A stretch of DNA of 64,000 nt from Tetracladium setigerum (taxonomy: Eukaryota; Ascomycota; Leotiomycetes; Helotiales). Under the pieces are notes generated by a model that saw only the letters and a program-made list of their open reading frames with translations, was not told where the DNA came from and ran no database searches. Positions within the stretch are counted from its first letter, which is position 1. Every line of letters begins with the position of its first letter. Below are positions 34,810-46,078 of this stretch, piece after piece. Both the position numbers and the translations under genes were made by a program. Where the stretch lies: contig PZJY01000008.1 in assembly GCA_031472005.1 (NCBI GenBank), positions 2,170,001-2,234,000 on the forward strand. The letters run 5' to 3'.

Positions 34810-36314
34810 ATGGCCGAGCCCAGCACTGTCTCAGGGTCAACGCCACCACCACCAGGAGTAGCACCGCGAAAGAACATCTTACTGTTAATTGCAGACGACC
34901 TGGGTAAAAACCTCGGGTGCTACGGAGCCGAAGTCCAAACACCCAACATCGATGCCTTCGCAGCCCAAGGCTCAAAATTCTCGCACGCATTCACGAGCAC
35001 GGCCTCATGCAGCAACAGTCGCTCAGTCATTTACACTGGTCTACACACGCATCAATCCGGACAATACGGCTTAGCTGGTAAACAACACCACTTCGTCATC
35101 TTCGACAATGTCAAGACTTCACCAGCTTTCTTTCGCGAGCAGGGCTTTCTGACCGGCTTAATTGGGAAGATTCATGTTGGTCCTATCTCCTCTTATCCGT
35201 GGCAAGTGAAGAAGGAGAGCTCGACGCGGGATGTAGCGTGGGTTGCTGATCAGGCTGGGGAATTCTTTGAGGAGGCGAAGAAGGAGGAGAAACCGTTCTT
35301 TTTGACTGTGGGATATATTGATCCGCATAGGGATATGACGAGGTCTGGGTTTGGAAATACAGATGTTTTCGATGAGAGGATTACGACGACGAAGTATGAG
35401 CCTGAGAGTGTCAAGGTGCCGGAGTATATCAATAATCTTGACGAGACTCGGTTTGAGTTCTCGGAGTACTATCAAGCAATCAGTCGCTTGGATCAGGGCG
35501 TTGGGTTGATTCTTGCGAAGTTGAAGGAGGCTGGATTGGAGGATGATACACTTGTTGTATTCCTCAGTGACAACGGACCGCCATTTTTAAACTCAAAGAC
35601 GACTCTTTATGACGCTGGCGTGTGTCTCCCATTCATCGTGCGTGATCCCCATGCAAAAAAGGAACAAAGGGGCATTGAGAATCCAAACATGATATCCTAC
35701 ATCGACATCTTCCCCACCTTCCTCGACTGGACCAACACCACCTCCCACGCCCCCCCGGACCTCCCAGGCCAATCCATCCTCCCCATCCTCTCAACCTCCT
35801 CTCTTCTCCCAGAAGAACAGTGGAAACACCACGTCTTCGGCTCCCACACCTTCCACGAAGTAACAAACTACTGGCCCACCCGCTTCCTCCGCACCCGCAA
35901 CTTCAAGTACCACCGCAACGTAGCCTGGCGTCTCGACTTCCCCTTCTCCGCTGACCTATACGGCTCACTCGCCTGGGATGGCATCCGCCACTCGCAGCCG
36001 AGGGGCAAAGAAGCAGATATCATGGTTGGACCGCGGAAGTTGAGGGATTATTTCTTTCGTCCGCCGGAGGAGTTGTACGATCTTGATGCTGATCCGGGGG
36101 AGGTGGTGAATTTGGCTGCTAAGGGGTGGTGGGGTATGAGGGGGTTTTGAAGGAGATGAGGGAGAGGGTCGTTAGGTGGCAGGATGAGACGCTGGATCCG
36201 TGGTTGTATAGGGATGGGGTTAGTAAGAGGTTTATTCAGCATCATTTGGATAATGGGATGGTGGTACCGGAGAGGTTTGATTTGGATTTGGATGATGTTA
36301 GGGTTAGACCTTAG
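34810..36314 (+). CDS. sulfatase, N-sulfoglucosamine sulfohydrolase-like, with a -1 frame break near the end
   Basis: A single-exon gene, about 501 residues once the break is allowed for. Sulfatases release sulfate from organic esters or sulfamates. Metal-site and fold motifs are clear: ILLLIADDLGKNLGCYGAE (D29, D30), TPNIDAFAAQG, VGYIDPHRD, VVFLSDNGPPF, ISYIDIFPTFLDW and the C-terminal PPEELYDLDADPGEVVNLA. The catalytic cysteine sits in C67-S-N-S-R71, where most type-I sulfatases have C-x-P/A-x-R. There is no signal peptide, so a cytosolic role is likely. Around the G4 run at 36131-36134 the frame shifts by -1: as written the protein ends MRGF at 36150, while one extra base continues into YEGVLKEMRERVVRWQDET, typical of the family. 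It converges on the Dal5-type permease. Confidence 0.88.
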
Positions 36315-36936
36315 TGGATAGGGTGGGAGGAATAGGATAGAATAGAGATTGGTTTCTTAAGTTCTTGAGGTTTTTGGCCATGTTTTGATCAATCTGTGAA
36401 CTAAGTCAGGAATACTTACTGACGAGTTCTGATTGTGCTGATTGTGAGTTTTGTCGTCCGAGATGCAATAATAAAGAGCTGTAAATATTGCCAGCTCTAC
36501 AGCTCAATCTCACTCCTTTATATCGATTTTTAATACATACAGAACAATCTAAAATCGTGTTCAGAGTCCTGTGCGGTCAGGTTTGAAAGCTGGGCAGGAT
36601 TAGGAAGAACAAGGTCTGGCTGACAGCTACATCGCCAAGTCTGGATATTCAATACACTTCCGAATGAACTCATCTACACAACATCACGAAAGACATGAAT
36701 TTCAAAATCGGGAGGATATACTAATTAGTCTAATGATATATTTCGTCTTTCTCCCCTTCTCTTTTGGAGCCCCCTTTGCTCTCTCCCAACATCTTTCGCC
36801 TCTCAATTCCACCCCTACCGCCAGAAAGATATCTCAAACTCACCGATGCCACCACAAACTATGTACAATCACCCGACTCTCCCTAACATCTCGCCCCCAC
36901 ATATACACAGCTCTCCTCCCTTCTCCATCGCACCAT
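36315..36936. other. convergent 3' region, sulfatase / permease
   Basis: 622 bases with no gene recognised; an AATAAA-type AT-rich 3' region is present near 36467-36475. Confidence 0.55.
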
Positions 36937-38718
36937 CTAACTATCAAACAAGAAATCCAACCTCTTATTTCCCGCATACTTGTTAACCGACAAATACTCA
37001 GCCTGCTCATCCTTGGTCATCGCATTCCACTTCGTCGTCTTCTGCTTATTCCTAAACACATAGTATGCCTTGGCCAACACATACAACACAATAGCAGCAA
37101 CATTAATGATTACCAGCTGGCGATTGCCCCGTTTATACAACGGCTTGTCATCTTGACGATAGATGTTCGACGACGCAATACCCGAGAACTGAATCATCAT
37201 GTTGTAAATCGCAGCGGAGACTGCACGCGTACGCACGGCATTCGATAGGCGCGAACACCACCCTACTTGCGCGGCATGAACGGATGGTTGACCGAGGAGG
37301 AAGAACAAAACGACGTATTGTGACCAGGGCGCGAGACGTTGGACGGAGGTGTATTCGATGACGAGAAGTGGGAGAACCCAGAGTTGGGAGAGGACACCGA
37401 AGAGAGCACGTTGTTGGAAATGTTCGGTGAGATAGGTCACCCATAGCATATTGAGGGATGCGAATACCGTGATAGGAATACCGAGGAGAGTGGTGTGGAA
37501 AGTGCTGAATCCGATTTTCTTAAGCGTGAGCGTGAGATAGGATTTTGGTGGTGATTCAGGGATTTGAAATATCAAGCCAATGGCGTAGACTGGCCAGAGA
37601 TCGTAGTCGGAGAGGGATTGCCATAGCATCTTGAGAGTGATAGCTTGACGATTGTGCATATCTCCCTTAGAGGGATCATCACGAAGAACGCGGTTAACGA
37701 TGATTTTCTCCTCTCGTTCGTTGAAGTATCCCTTAGGGTACCACCATGTCTTCGTCTGCGTAGGGCCCGGAACGAGAAAGAGGAAACTTGCGGCGCCAAT
37801 GACGAAGCTGATCAGTGCTTCGATGAGGAAGAGCCAGCGCCATCCTTCTTTGCCTTGGACGCCGCGAAGATGGAGGACGCCATATGCGATGAAGGAACCG
37901 ACGACGCCGGACATGGAGTCCACGAACCAGAAGAAGGCGAGACGCATGGGCATCTCGGATTTGGTATAGAAGTAGGAGAGGTAAAGAATGGAATCCGGGA
38001 TGAATCCACCCATGAATACACCAATGAGGAATCTGCAGGCGAAGAAGCTCGCGCGCCCAGTCATGAAGAATTGTCCGCCGGCTGAAATACTCCATAGCAT
38101 GATCTGGATTGGGATCCAGCGATCCGGACCAATACGCTTCCCAAGCATTTGAGAGGGGATCTCGGAGAGGAGAAAGCCAATTCGGTACATATTTTGCGCA
38201 TTGTTGTAATCATTGGTGTTGATGTTGATATCGTCAAGGAGATTATCAGCGACTGCATTTCCCAAATTTCCACGATCGATGTTCAAGGCAAAGAACATGA
38301 CCAGAATCCAGAGGAAGATTCGAAGATCTGTCTTTCTCCGGACACTTCTCTCCTCGCGGTGAGTCCAGCGGAAATCGATGTCAAACCGCTTGTAATTCTC
38401 ATGGTCAGGTCGAGGGAGGTAGAATTGAACGAGTGCTGGGTCATCATAGACACTTCGTGGAGTGGCCGTAGCATCTAGATCAACAGGTTTGCGAGATTGT
38501 CTGGACCATGGCCATGGTGAAGCGCGCGTATCCTCGCTAACGGGCTCGGCAAGGTCGTCAATACGCTTGACATCGTGGAGAGGCGTTTGTTTGCCTTCCT
38601 CAGAAGACGATTTAGACGATTCGGAGGGCGAAGTGGGGACAGGCACGACAGAATTGACTGGATGGATCTTGTCGTTCTCAACGCCAGTGGGTCGTTTGTG
38701 GTTGTTGTCGTCGGACAT
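36937..38718 (-). CDS. MFS anion:cation symporter, Dal5/allantoate permease family
   Basis: A single uninterrupted reading frame of 593 residues. The family takes up small organic anions (allantoate, pantothenate, vitamins, and in yeast Soa1 sulfonates and inorganic sulfur anions). About 115 N-terminal residues are disordered. The family block RWTHREERSVRRKTDLRIF precedes TM1; FALNIDRGNLGNAVADN is the classic Dal5 TM1-TM2 signature; GFLLSEIPSQMLGKRIGPDR follows, then FLIGVFMGGFIPDSILYLSY and EGWRWLFLIEALISF. The C-terminal half includes WCSRLSNAVRTRAVSAAIYN and SSNIYRQDDKPLYKRGN, also typical. Its convergent pairing with a sulfatase makes an organosulfur substrate an attractive inference, but nothing in the sequence proves it. 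Confidence 0.9.
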   Translation of the reverse strand: MSDDNNHKRPTGVENDKIHPVNSVVPVPTSPSESSKSSSEEGKQTPLHDVKRIDDLAEPVSEDTRASPWPWSRQSRKPVDLDATATPRSVYDDPALVQFYLPRPDHENYKRFDIDFRWTHREERSVRRKTDLRIFLWILVMFFALNIDRGNLGNAVADNLLDDININTNDYNNAQNMYRIGFLLSEIPSQMLGKRIGPDRWIPIQIMLWSISAGGQFFMTGRASFFACRFLIGVFMGGFIPDSILYLSYFYTKSEMPMRLAFFWFVDSMSGVVGSFIAYGVLHLRGVQGKEGWRWLFLIEALISFVIGAASFLFLVPGPTQTKTWWYPKGYFNEREEKIIVNRVLRDDPSKGDMHNRQAITLKMLWQSLSDYDLWPVYAIGLIFQIPESPPKSYLTLTLKKIGFSTFHTTLLGIPITVFASLNMLWVTYLTEHFQQRALFGVLSQLWVLPLLVIEYTSVQRLAPWSQYVVLFFLLGQPSVHAAQVGWCSRLSNAVRTRAVSAAIYNMMIQFSGIASSNIYRQDDKPLYKRGNRQLVIINVAAIVLYVLAKAYYVFRNKQKTTKWNAMTKDEQAEYLSVNKYAGNKRLDFLFDS

Positions 38719-39709
38719 TATTCAAGTGGGCGGCTTGGTGGCCTTGGCAGGTGCAATTTGGGCTGGCGGAATGGGCTCCTCGAAAAAGCTTACTGCTGTT
38801 AAGAGTGCGCCGCCATTTCTTATATCACCCAAGCCTTGGCTTTCCATTTTAATTTTTGAACTACATTTGTTCCTATGTTCTTCATGATCTGACCCTTATT
38901 TCGGAAATGGCATTGGATCTGTTCGTTTTTCATGCGCAAATGGCAACAGTCCAGGATTATTCTATCTTCGCAATTGAAGCGTGAATGGCGTCAATCAGAT
39001 ATCTAGGTAGATTTTGATGTTAGCAGGTAGCTCGGGGGAGAACGGAGACGAAAGATAGCCAGTGTAGGGCCCAAAGGGCATACCTAGGTACATCTCACCT
39101 CGGTCGGTAAATGTCCGAACGGTCTTTTTTATGGGCCGTCGGATTTTGGTTCTGAAAAAAGATATGTGAGCCTCCACTCCACCAACAAGGCTTGTTATCT
39201 TTTCAGTCATATCGGAATCCCTACCGAGAATTGAGAGACATCTATGTAAGCTTTACCAAGAAACACATCTATAAATTGTGCATGGATCGGGTCTCGGCAT
39301 CCTCCTGAAGTGAGCTCGCTTATTTTGAAGAGTGATGAGAGCACTGAACGAGCAAGGGCAAGCATCAACGGCTGGTTCATTCATGATCACATTGAAGTCA
39401 AGGTCTGTCAAATCAAGATTTCCGCCTCTTTTCTGAGAAGATTCCGGAAATACGAAGGATTTTGCAATTTGAAAGTCACCTCAGAGTGCGATTATCGGAG
39501 CAACTTGAGTGAAGCAAGTAAGCTTTGCCTCCACTTCGACTTCTGTCTCGAGGAAGCGCAATATCATGTTCGTTGTTCGTCATTCTATGATTATTTTCAC
39601 TTGATGTGTTCTAGATGTTGAGAAATTAAATATAAAGAATTGCTGTTCTGACTGTTGTGAGAGTAACACCCCTATCATTGATTACAACACATAACTTTTC
39701 CTGCTCATC
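38719..39709. other. divergent promoter, permease / GH28
   Basis: 991 bases between two divergent genes; no coding features or named regulatory sites seen. Confidence 0.5.
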
Positions 39710-41598
39710 ATGGCTCCTACTTGGTGCAAACTCCTTCTTGCCAGTCTGGCATTTACTGATACAATTTACGGCCAATTGATCCGACCTGTTGGTCCCACCA
39801 CACCACTGTCCAAAAAGACCAAGACATGCAGTATCCTCGATTACGGTGCCAAGGCCGACAACAACACCAATGTGGCACCAGCTATCCGCGCCGCTTTCGA
39901 ACAGTGTGTGCTCAAGAACGCCGGGAGTCGTCTTGTCGTTCCGGCAGAAAACTATTTGACCACTGAGAATATTGTTTTGTCCAATGCGACCAATTGGGCC
40001 TTTCAGCTCGATGGCTTGCTCACAGCGTAAGAATGGACCCTCAGAAATATCAGGCGACCTTTGTTAACACTTCTAGATCTTACGCTGGGAATTACTCCGT
40101 ACCTCGTGAGAAAGTCCTCTGGGGATCTGCGGGTGTCAAGATACTAAATGCTACTATCAATGGAGAGGGTGATAATCTATTCCTGGAAAACGTTCTGGTT
40201 ATCATCAACGGTATGTGCAACCGTCTTCATTTTCGCCAATCGGGCTTCTTTGCTCGGCAGCGCTAATACAATACCCTATCATAGCTGTCGATTTTGAATT
40301 TTACTCAAGCAATGGACTTGGGGCTATTCAAGGCCAAGGTTACCTCTATCGAAATTCTGGAAAGTAGGTTTATATCATTGTCCTGATTCCCGAGAACTTC
40401 CACTTACCTGTATATCACAGCACATATCGACCTCGCTTAGTACGATTGGTTTCTCCCACCAACGCCAGCGTTCATGACCTTCTCTTGATCGACAGTCCCA
40501 AATTTCACATTGTGCTTGACTTTGCCGTCAATGTGGAAGCATATCATCTGACCATCCGAGGAGGCAATCTCGGAAGTTACGATGGAATTGATGCGATAGG
40601 GGAGAATTACTGGATTCATGATAACGAGGTCACAAACCGCGATGAATGCGTTTCAGTCAAGAGTCCATCCAATCACGCATTGGTAGATAATCTCATTTGT
40701 AACCAAGCTGGATCTGGAATCTCGATTGGAAGTCTCAACTCCAGTGCTGAGATCTCCAATATTGTAAGCTCGCCCAATACCTCCCTCTTTGTCAAGAATC
40801 CAAACCATTAAATTTCACATACGCGTAAGAATTCTAAACTAACCAACTTAACACCTAGCACGCTCGCAACATCTCCATCATCGGCGGTAACAACATCGCC
40901 TTCATCAAAACCTACCCCGGCGGCTCCGGCTACGTAACAAACATCACCTTCGAAAACATCCGCAGCAAAGCCTCCCTCTACGGCCTCGACATAAATCAAT
41001 ACTGGCAGAATACCTTCGAACCCGACACTGGCGCTGTCAAGCTCTCCAACCTTCTCTTCCGCAACTTCACCGGTAGTGTCGCAGATGGCGCAAAACGACC
41101 TCCCTTGTATCTCATCGGCAACGATCTCTTCCTCGCGCAAAATGTGACTGTGGATGGGTTCAGCATTTGGACCGAGTCGGGGACGTCGGTGGTGAATAAG
41201 ATTAATAATTTTTATGGGAAGGGTGCGGGCGTGTATACATATGGACCGAATAATGGATTGGGAGTTACGAAGACGGCGGGGGCGACGCCGACATTTACGA
41301 GTACTATCACTGTTACTGCTAGTCCGACTGGATGGACAGCGCCAGCGTATCCTGCTTGGGCTGTTCTTACTACTGGTTATGGAAGTATGTATTGCGTTTC
41401 TTTCCTTTTGTTTTCTGTTTCTATCTCCCCCTTCTCGATATTTTTGGCTCCACTTCCTTCAATCTACTTGAGAATAAATTACGTATGAAGCAAGGACTAA
41501 CAAAATACACAGCTGATGTACCTATTCCTGTATATACACCAGCCGCGCTGTGGAAAGCGCAAGGTGACTATGACAAGCACTACTGGGGTTCGTTCTAA
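39710..41598 (+). CDS. secreted glycoside hydrolase family 28, rhamnogalacturonase-like
   Basis: Six exons (39710-40026, 40077-40210, 40285-40363, 40421-40763, 40859-41384, 41513-41598) give 494 residues. A signal peptide (WCKLLLASLAFTDTIYG) ends near residue 21. The right-handed beta-helix shows TCSILDYGAKADNNTNVAPA, GEGDNLFLENV, SNGLGAIQGQGYLYR, RPRLVRLVSPTNASVHDLLL, then the catalytic stretch SYDGIDAIGENYWIHDNEV and NRDECVSVKSPSN, and SGISIGSL in the position of the GH28 GHGxSIGS motif. The C-terminus carries a T/S/P-rich linker (TFTSTITVTASPTGW) ahead of a short tail. The D...DECVSVKSP pattern points to rhamnogalacturonan hydrolase more than to polygalacturonase. It would cut the RG-I backbone of plant pectin. 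Several N-x-S/T glycosylation sites are present. Confidence 0.88.
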
Positions 41599-41956
41599 AG
41601 TTCCTTGGTCAAAGTATATGTTTAATGGGACCCTATCTTCCATTACCCCAAGTTTGAGACATGTACGTAGATCAGGCTTTGTGGTTATAGGGGAGATGAG
41701 ATAATTTTTTGGAGGATTGATCACTTGAAATAGGTAGTCGCAGATAGAAATGTGGTTGACAGATCTAGTACAGTAAAATCAGATGATTGATCTTGCCCCA
41801 CACGCCAACCATTTACCAACCACCTGAGTTGTATGCCACTCCTTTTTTTATACTCTAAACTTAAATTATACTTTAAAGCCCGCCAGAATTTTAGTTCTAT
41901 CATAGCGTTTCCCTAAATCTCGAAGATATCAACTGTGCTTGATCCATCGTCATACC
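41599..41956. other. short intergenic stretch
   Basis: 358 bases between the GH28 gene and the AAA+ remnant; nothing recognised. Confidence 0.55.
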
Positions 41957-43190
41957 TCAAAGTCCCAACTGTGAATCCGTGACAAAGTGACCGCCAGCGG
42001 TACAACTATAGCCACCACTCTGCTTAGTCCATCTGTATCCCGCAGGACAAATCCCCAAAGTCCTCAATTTCTGCTGGGCTTTCACCTCTTTCCTTCACTC
42101 TTCTTCCATCGCCTTGCGCAGGTTCTCTAGCTCTGCACGTTGCTCTGCTTGGGCACGACGCTCTATCTCATGCTTAAGACGAGCCTCCTGACGAAATCGC
42201 TTAGCTTCGTCCAAGACAAGATGATCATTATTGCCGTTGATAGCGTCTTGAAATGCTTGCTTGGAGGCCTCTTCTTTTTGCTGGAGGGATTTGGTGTCAT
42301 TTGATGCGTTGTGGCTGGCATTGATGGGGTTTTGGTATTGCTCTTCCTTTATCTGGGCTGCTTGTTTGTCGCGATGGAGTTGTTCCCATACAGCATCGCT
42401 GACATCAGAGCCTTGCTTGATTTCGTTTGCTGAGGCCACTGGTGTCATGTCTTTGGCTACTTCTTTTGGAGTCTCGGCCTCTGAGGTGCTCGTACCGGAG
42501 CTTCGAGGTAATTGAGAAGATTAAGGTCCGTGGATATTGTGCATCTGAGCCATAATATCATTGTGCAAACGACTAGGTCTTAAGGCTGCGTCTTACCGCT
42601 ATGTACGCTGTTTCCTAGCCTTGGAGTTGATCAGCGTATTGGTAGGCTCAGGGCCGAGGAGACCGTCACTTGTGAGAAAGAAACCGTCTGGTTTGTTTAC
42701 GGCACGTCTCTCTTTCGAGATTCGGACTGCTTGTCTGCTTGAAATTTTAGAGAGAACATTCTCCATCTCGCGCGAATTGCCGAAGCCATCTCGTCCTCGA
42801 CCTCGACCAACGCGCCGGGCGACGATACGAGCGAACAGACCGCCTGGCCCATCTTCGACCTTCATTCTATTGTTGTATCTCTTGGTTATTTTATGGACAA
42901 GTATCTGCAATAATGCGTCGTCTTCGTAGTCCTTAAATTGAAATTCGTGTGGGAAGCGGCTTGGTAAGCCAGGATTATGCGCAAACAACGTTTCCATCTG
43001 TTTGTTGTATCCGGCACGAATGAAGACGACCTTTCCAGTCAAGTTCTCGACTTCTTCGAGAATGAAGTCAAGAACAGCAGTTCCCCAAAATTACCACTAG
43101 ATGTGAGTTGGTATGCTTCATCAATGAACAAAGCACCACCCCCGTTGTTCTGAATGTCCTCTAGCTCTGTTTACAGCTCCTGCTTCACTT
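41957..43190 (-). pseudogene. decayed fungal CbbX-like AAA+ ATPase gene
   Basis: Pieces of one protein lie in order on the minus strand but cannot be read through. A Walker B segment (GGGALFIDEAYQLTSSGNFG, about 43130-43080) is preceded by a TAA. After a one-base frame change at the C4 run 43083-43086 the frame continues as ENLTGKVVFIRAGYNKQMET and SRFPHEFQFKDYEDDALLQI down to about 42599. After further breaks, the coiled C-terminal tail (SDAVWEQLHRDKQAAQIKEE, 42448-42095) is interrupted by an in-frame TGA. Past that stop the family's final block is still visible (KLRTLGICPAGYRWTKQ, then YSCTAGGHFV). The N-terminal zinc-finger/helicase part, Walker A and whole AAA modules between Walker B and the tail are missing. 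The full-length relatives are long multi-AAA fungal proteins of unclear function. Confidence 0.82.
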
Positions 43191-44062
43191 TCTACTTCTG
43201 TACACGAATGCATTCCTAAAAACCAACTGGGTGAATGTACTTTCTACACCGCGTAAACTTACGGTCGCTTATGCCAATCTTCTTCTCGGTCTTGGTGAAG
43301 CTCTCGTCAACATTATGTTTATTTTCTCTCCACCTCCCGACCCGGCGTACGAAGTTGCTTGGCCAACTGCTAGATAACCTCTTAAATTTCTTTGTTTCGC
43401 ATCATTCTAATCTTTATCTACGAACAGGAACTTACGCTTTTAATATGGCGGAAAAGCGTGTTTTGTTCGTTCTGAATCTCCCTGCAATGCATTATAGTCT
43501 GTATCCCTTGGTCTTGATTCTTACATTTCTGCTTTTCTTTTCCTGACACCAAACTATACCGGCATGCCCATTCTTCTTTCAAGATGTATACTCTTTCCAA
43601 TTATTCTCATTCCACTCTCGAATAAGTATATTTCAGCAGTGTTGATGATGCATGGCTTTGAATTTGCAATTCTTTCCTGATAAGTGAAATGGTCCCCTCA
43701 CCCCGCTCCATCAAACCATCTTCACAACTCTCTCCCTTCTTTCGGTTCCAACGGATTGAAAAACGCCTCCATATTACTAGTTGTATGCGTCTGCCCAATA
43801 ATGTTCAAGGGATAACAGACGTAAACCACCCACTCCCCATCTTTCGAATGAACCTCCAAATCACGTTTAAGCGAGCAATATCACAACATTTGTTGACTAT
43901 ACTGTAACGCCGGATTGGAAATCTACACGTGCCAAAAACACATCTTTGGCCATTCATCAATCAACATAAAAGGTTACCCATACCCTGATTACAGTCTTTG
44001 TACAGATAACCATTAACATCGTCTAGGTTTGAAAAGTTTGAAAGATTATAAAATTACTCAAA
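43191..44062. other. intergenic, upstream of the TauD-type gene
   Basis: 872 bases with no coding features. It may include unrecognisable remains of the AAA+ gene's 5' part. An E-box is annotated separately. Confidence 0.5.
43926..43931. promoter_or_regulatory. E-box CACGTG upstream of the dioxygenase
   Basis: CACGTG 132 bases upstream of the start codon. In yeast, Cbf1 with Met4/Met28 uses TCACGTG at sulfur genes; here the 5' flank is A, so the match is only to the core. Confidence 0.35.
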
Positions 44063-45624
44063 ATGTCACGATCAGGCTTGAATCTTGAGGCATACAAACA
44101 CATCTCCCCTGACTCCGGCTTCCCAACTACAATCCACCCGCACTTCAATCCCAAGATCACATCTCACATCCCACCCGATGAGCCACACGTCTTGCAAATC
44201 CCATCCAAAGACCGCGCTTTCTTCGCCAAGGATGCCATTCATCACTCTACCCTTCTCTCGGAAGAATCCGGCGCCAAACGAATCGATCTCACGGAATCGA
44301 TTGGGACAGTGCTTGAAGGTGTGCAGATTAGTAAGTTGAGTGGAGAGCAGTTAGATGAGCTGGCGAGTTTGGTGAATGAGAGGGGAGTGGTGTTTTTCAG
44401 AAAGCAGGATTTGGATACGGAGGGGCAGGTGAGGGTTTTTGAGCATTTTGGAGTGTTGGATAAACATCCTGCTCAAAAGGTACGTTGATTTCTTTCTCTT
44501 TTACTTCCACATGTTCGGAGACGGAGAACAGAATATTGTTTGAAACTAATTAGGATTGTTTGAGGTTGGGAGAGAGACGGTGAGAGCTGACATGTGTATT
44601 TAAGGGCCAACGACATGTGACAATCAAAGGAAGCAATGCAGATTGGCGTGAGATTGAGAAGTATACCCCTTGGCCGAATGCGGAATTCCATGCGGATACT
44701 AGTTTTGAGATAAATCGTGAGTTTGGATTCTTCCATTTTACATTCTTCGTTTGCGCCTGCTAATCAACGCCTCCCAGCTCCAAGCTACTCCTTGCTTCGA
44801 ATGGAAAAACATCCGAAAGTGGGCGGTGATACAGCCTGGATTTCTCAATATGGACTTTACGATGCCCTTAGCGATCACATGAAGAAATTCATTGATGGTC
44901 TCCACGCCGTGCACACTTCTCGTCTACAATGTCAGCATTTCCTCCCCGACAATGAGAAGATTTCCTAAATATAAACTCACCTACTAATTCAAATCGCAGA
45001 TGACACAATCATTGACTCCTGGGGTAACGGTCCCAACCGTCCTCCAATTGATACTCATCACCCCGCAGTCCGCACCCACCCTGTCACAGGTCTGAAAGCA
45101 CTAAATGTCAATCTCGGATTTGTGACGGGATTCGCGGAGTTGAAGAAAGAGGAGAGTGATCAGTTGTTGAGATTCTTTAAACATCACATTCATTCTGCTG
45201 ATGATCATTATGTGAGGTGGAAGTGGGAGGTTGGGAGCGTGGCGATGTGGGACAATGTGAGTTTTGTTTTTCCTCTTTTAAAAATTGTTCAGAGAGACAG
45301 GATAACTTAGATTACTGATCTTTGGAATGATGATAGCGAGTTTCCATTCATAGGGTTATTCCAGGGAAATACCCGACAAGTGAGAGGACCGGTGTTAGAA
45401 CAACTGTTTTTGGAGAGAAACGTAAGTTTGATGTATACCTGTTTGATATTAGAGACTCATACTGACTGGGATCTCGACAAGCATTTTTTGATCCAAACAG
45501 TGAGAGCAGAGAAGAGCGGGAGCAGAGATTGGCCGCTGAGAGGAGAGATGGAAATACGAATGGAGGAAAAAACGGAAATGGAATCGCAAGCGGTATATTG
45601 AACGGCACTGTGAACGGATCGTGA
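44063..45624 (+). CDS. Fe(II)/2-oxoglutarate-dependent dioxygenase, TauD/Jlp1 (sulfonate) type
   Basis: Six exons (44063-44479, 44605-44716, 44778-44930, 45000-45256, 45337-45421, 45482-45624) join to 388 residues. TauD and yeast Jlp1 hydroxylate sulfonates to free sulfite for sulfur nutrition; fungal relatives also attack aryloxyalkanoates. Visible: ERGVVFFRKQDLDTEGQVRV, the iron facial triad H168-x-D170 in EFHADTSFE and the distal H318 in RVSIHRVIPGKY, PSYSLLRMEKHPKVGGDTAW, and WKWEVGSVAMWDN. The last exon is taken with the acceptor ACAAG at 45481 because this gives the family-like GEKPFFDPNSESREER tail; a later acceptor would give an unrelated C-terminus. Its final 25 residues are G/N-rich low complexity. 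Neighbouring sulfatase and Dal5-type permease support a sulfur-scavenging role by inference. Confidence 0.92.
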
Positions 45625-46078
45625 TTTTTGTTGTCCAATAATGTTGCCCCTTATTTTTATATCTACTATATGATGATTAAAGACAGAGTGCAGTTGCTTC
45701 TTCCCAATACTTAGAGAACTTTGCCCTGTGTTGAGTTAAATGCAACGAGGAAATGAGAGACTGTTTCGTTCCATCAGCTCTGGCACTAACAAGTGAGATG
45801 TGTAAGATATGAAGGGGCTTCTTGAATCAAGGATTCTTCGATGGGACCGGAGCAATGAAGATGGCTTGCTGGGACAGAAAAGATTCAGCACATTGTCAAT
45901 GAGGTAACTTGACTTCGAAACTTTCGATTTATGGGAAGGGCCAACAATGTTGAAGATACAAAAACAATGTAAATATCAATTTCGAGTTGAGAAACGTCAC
46001 AAGATATTCCCCATCCAATTTCCCTCGTTGCACAGACTACACAGCTGGACAGTCTGTACTTAATCCCTCACTCGTCAA
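45625..46078. other. convergent 3' region
   Basis: 454 bases, nothing recognised. Confidence 0.55.
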
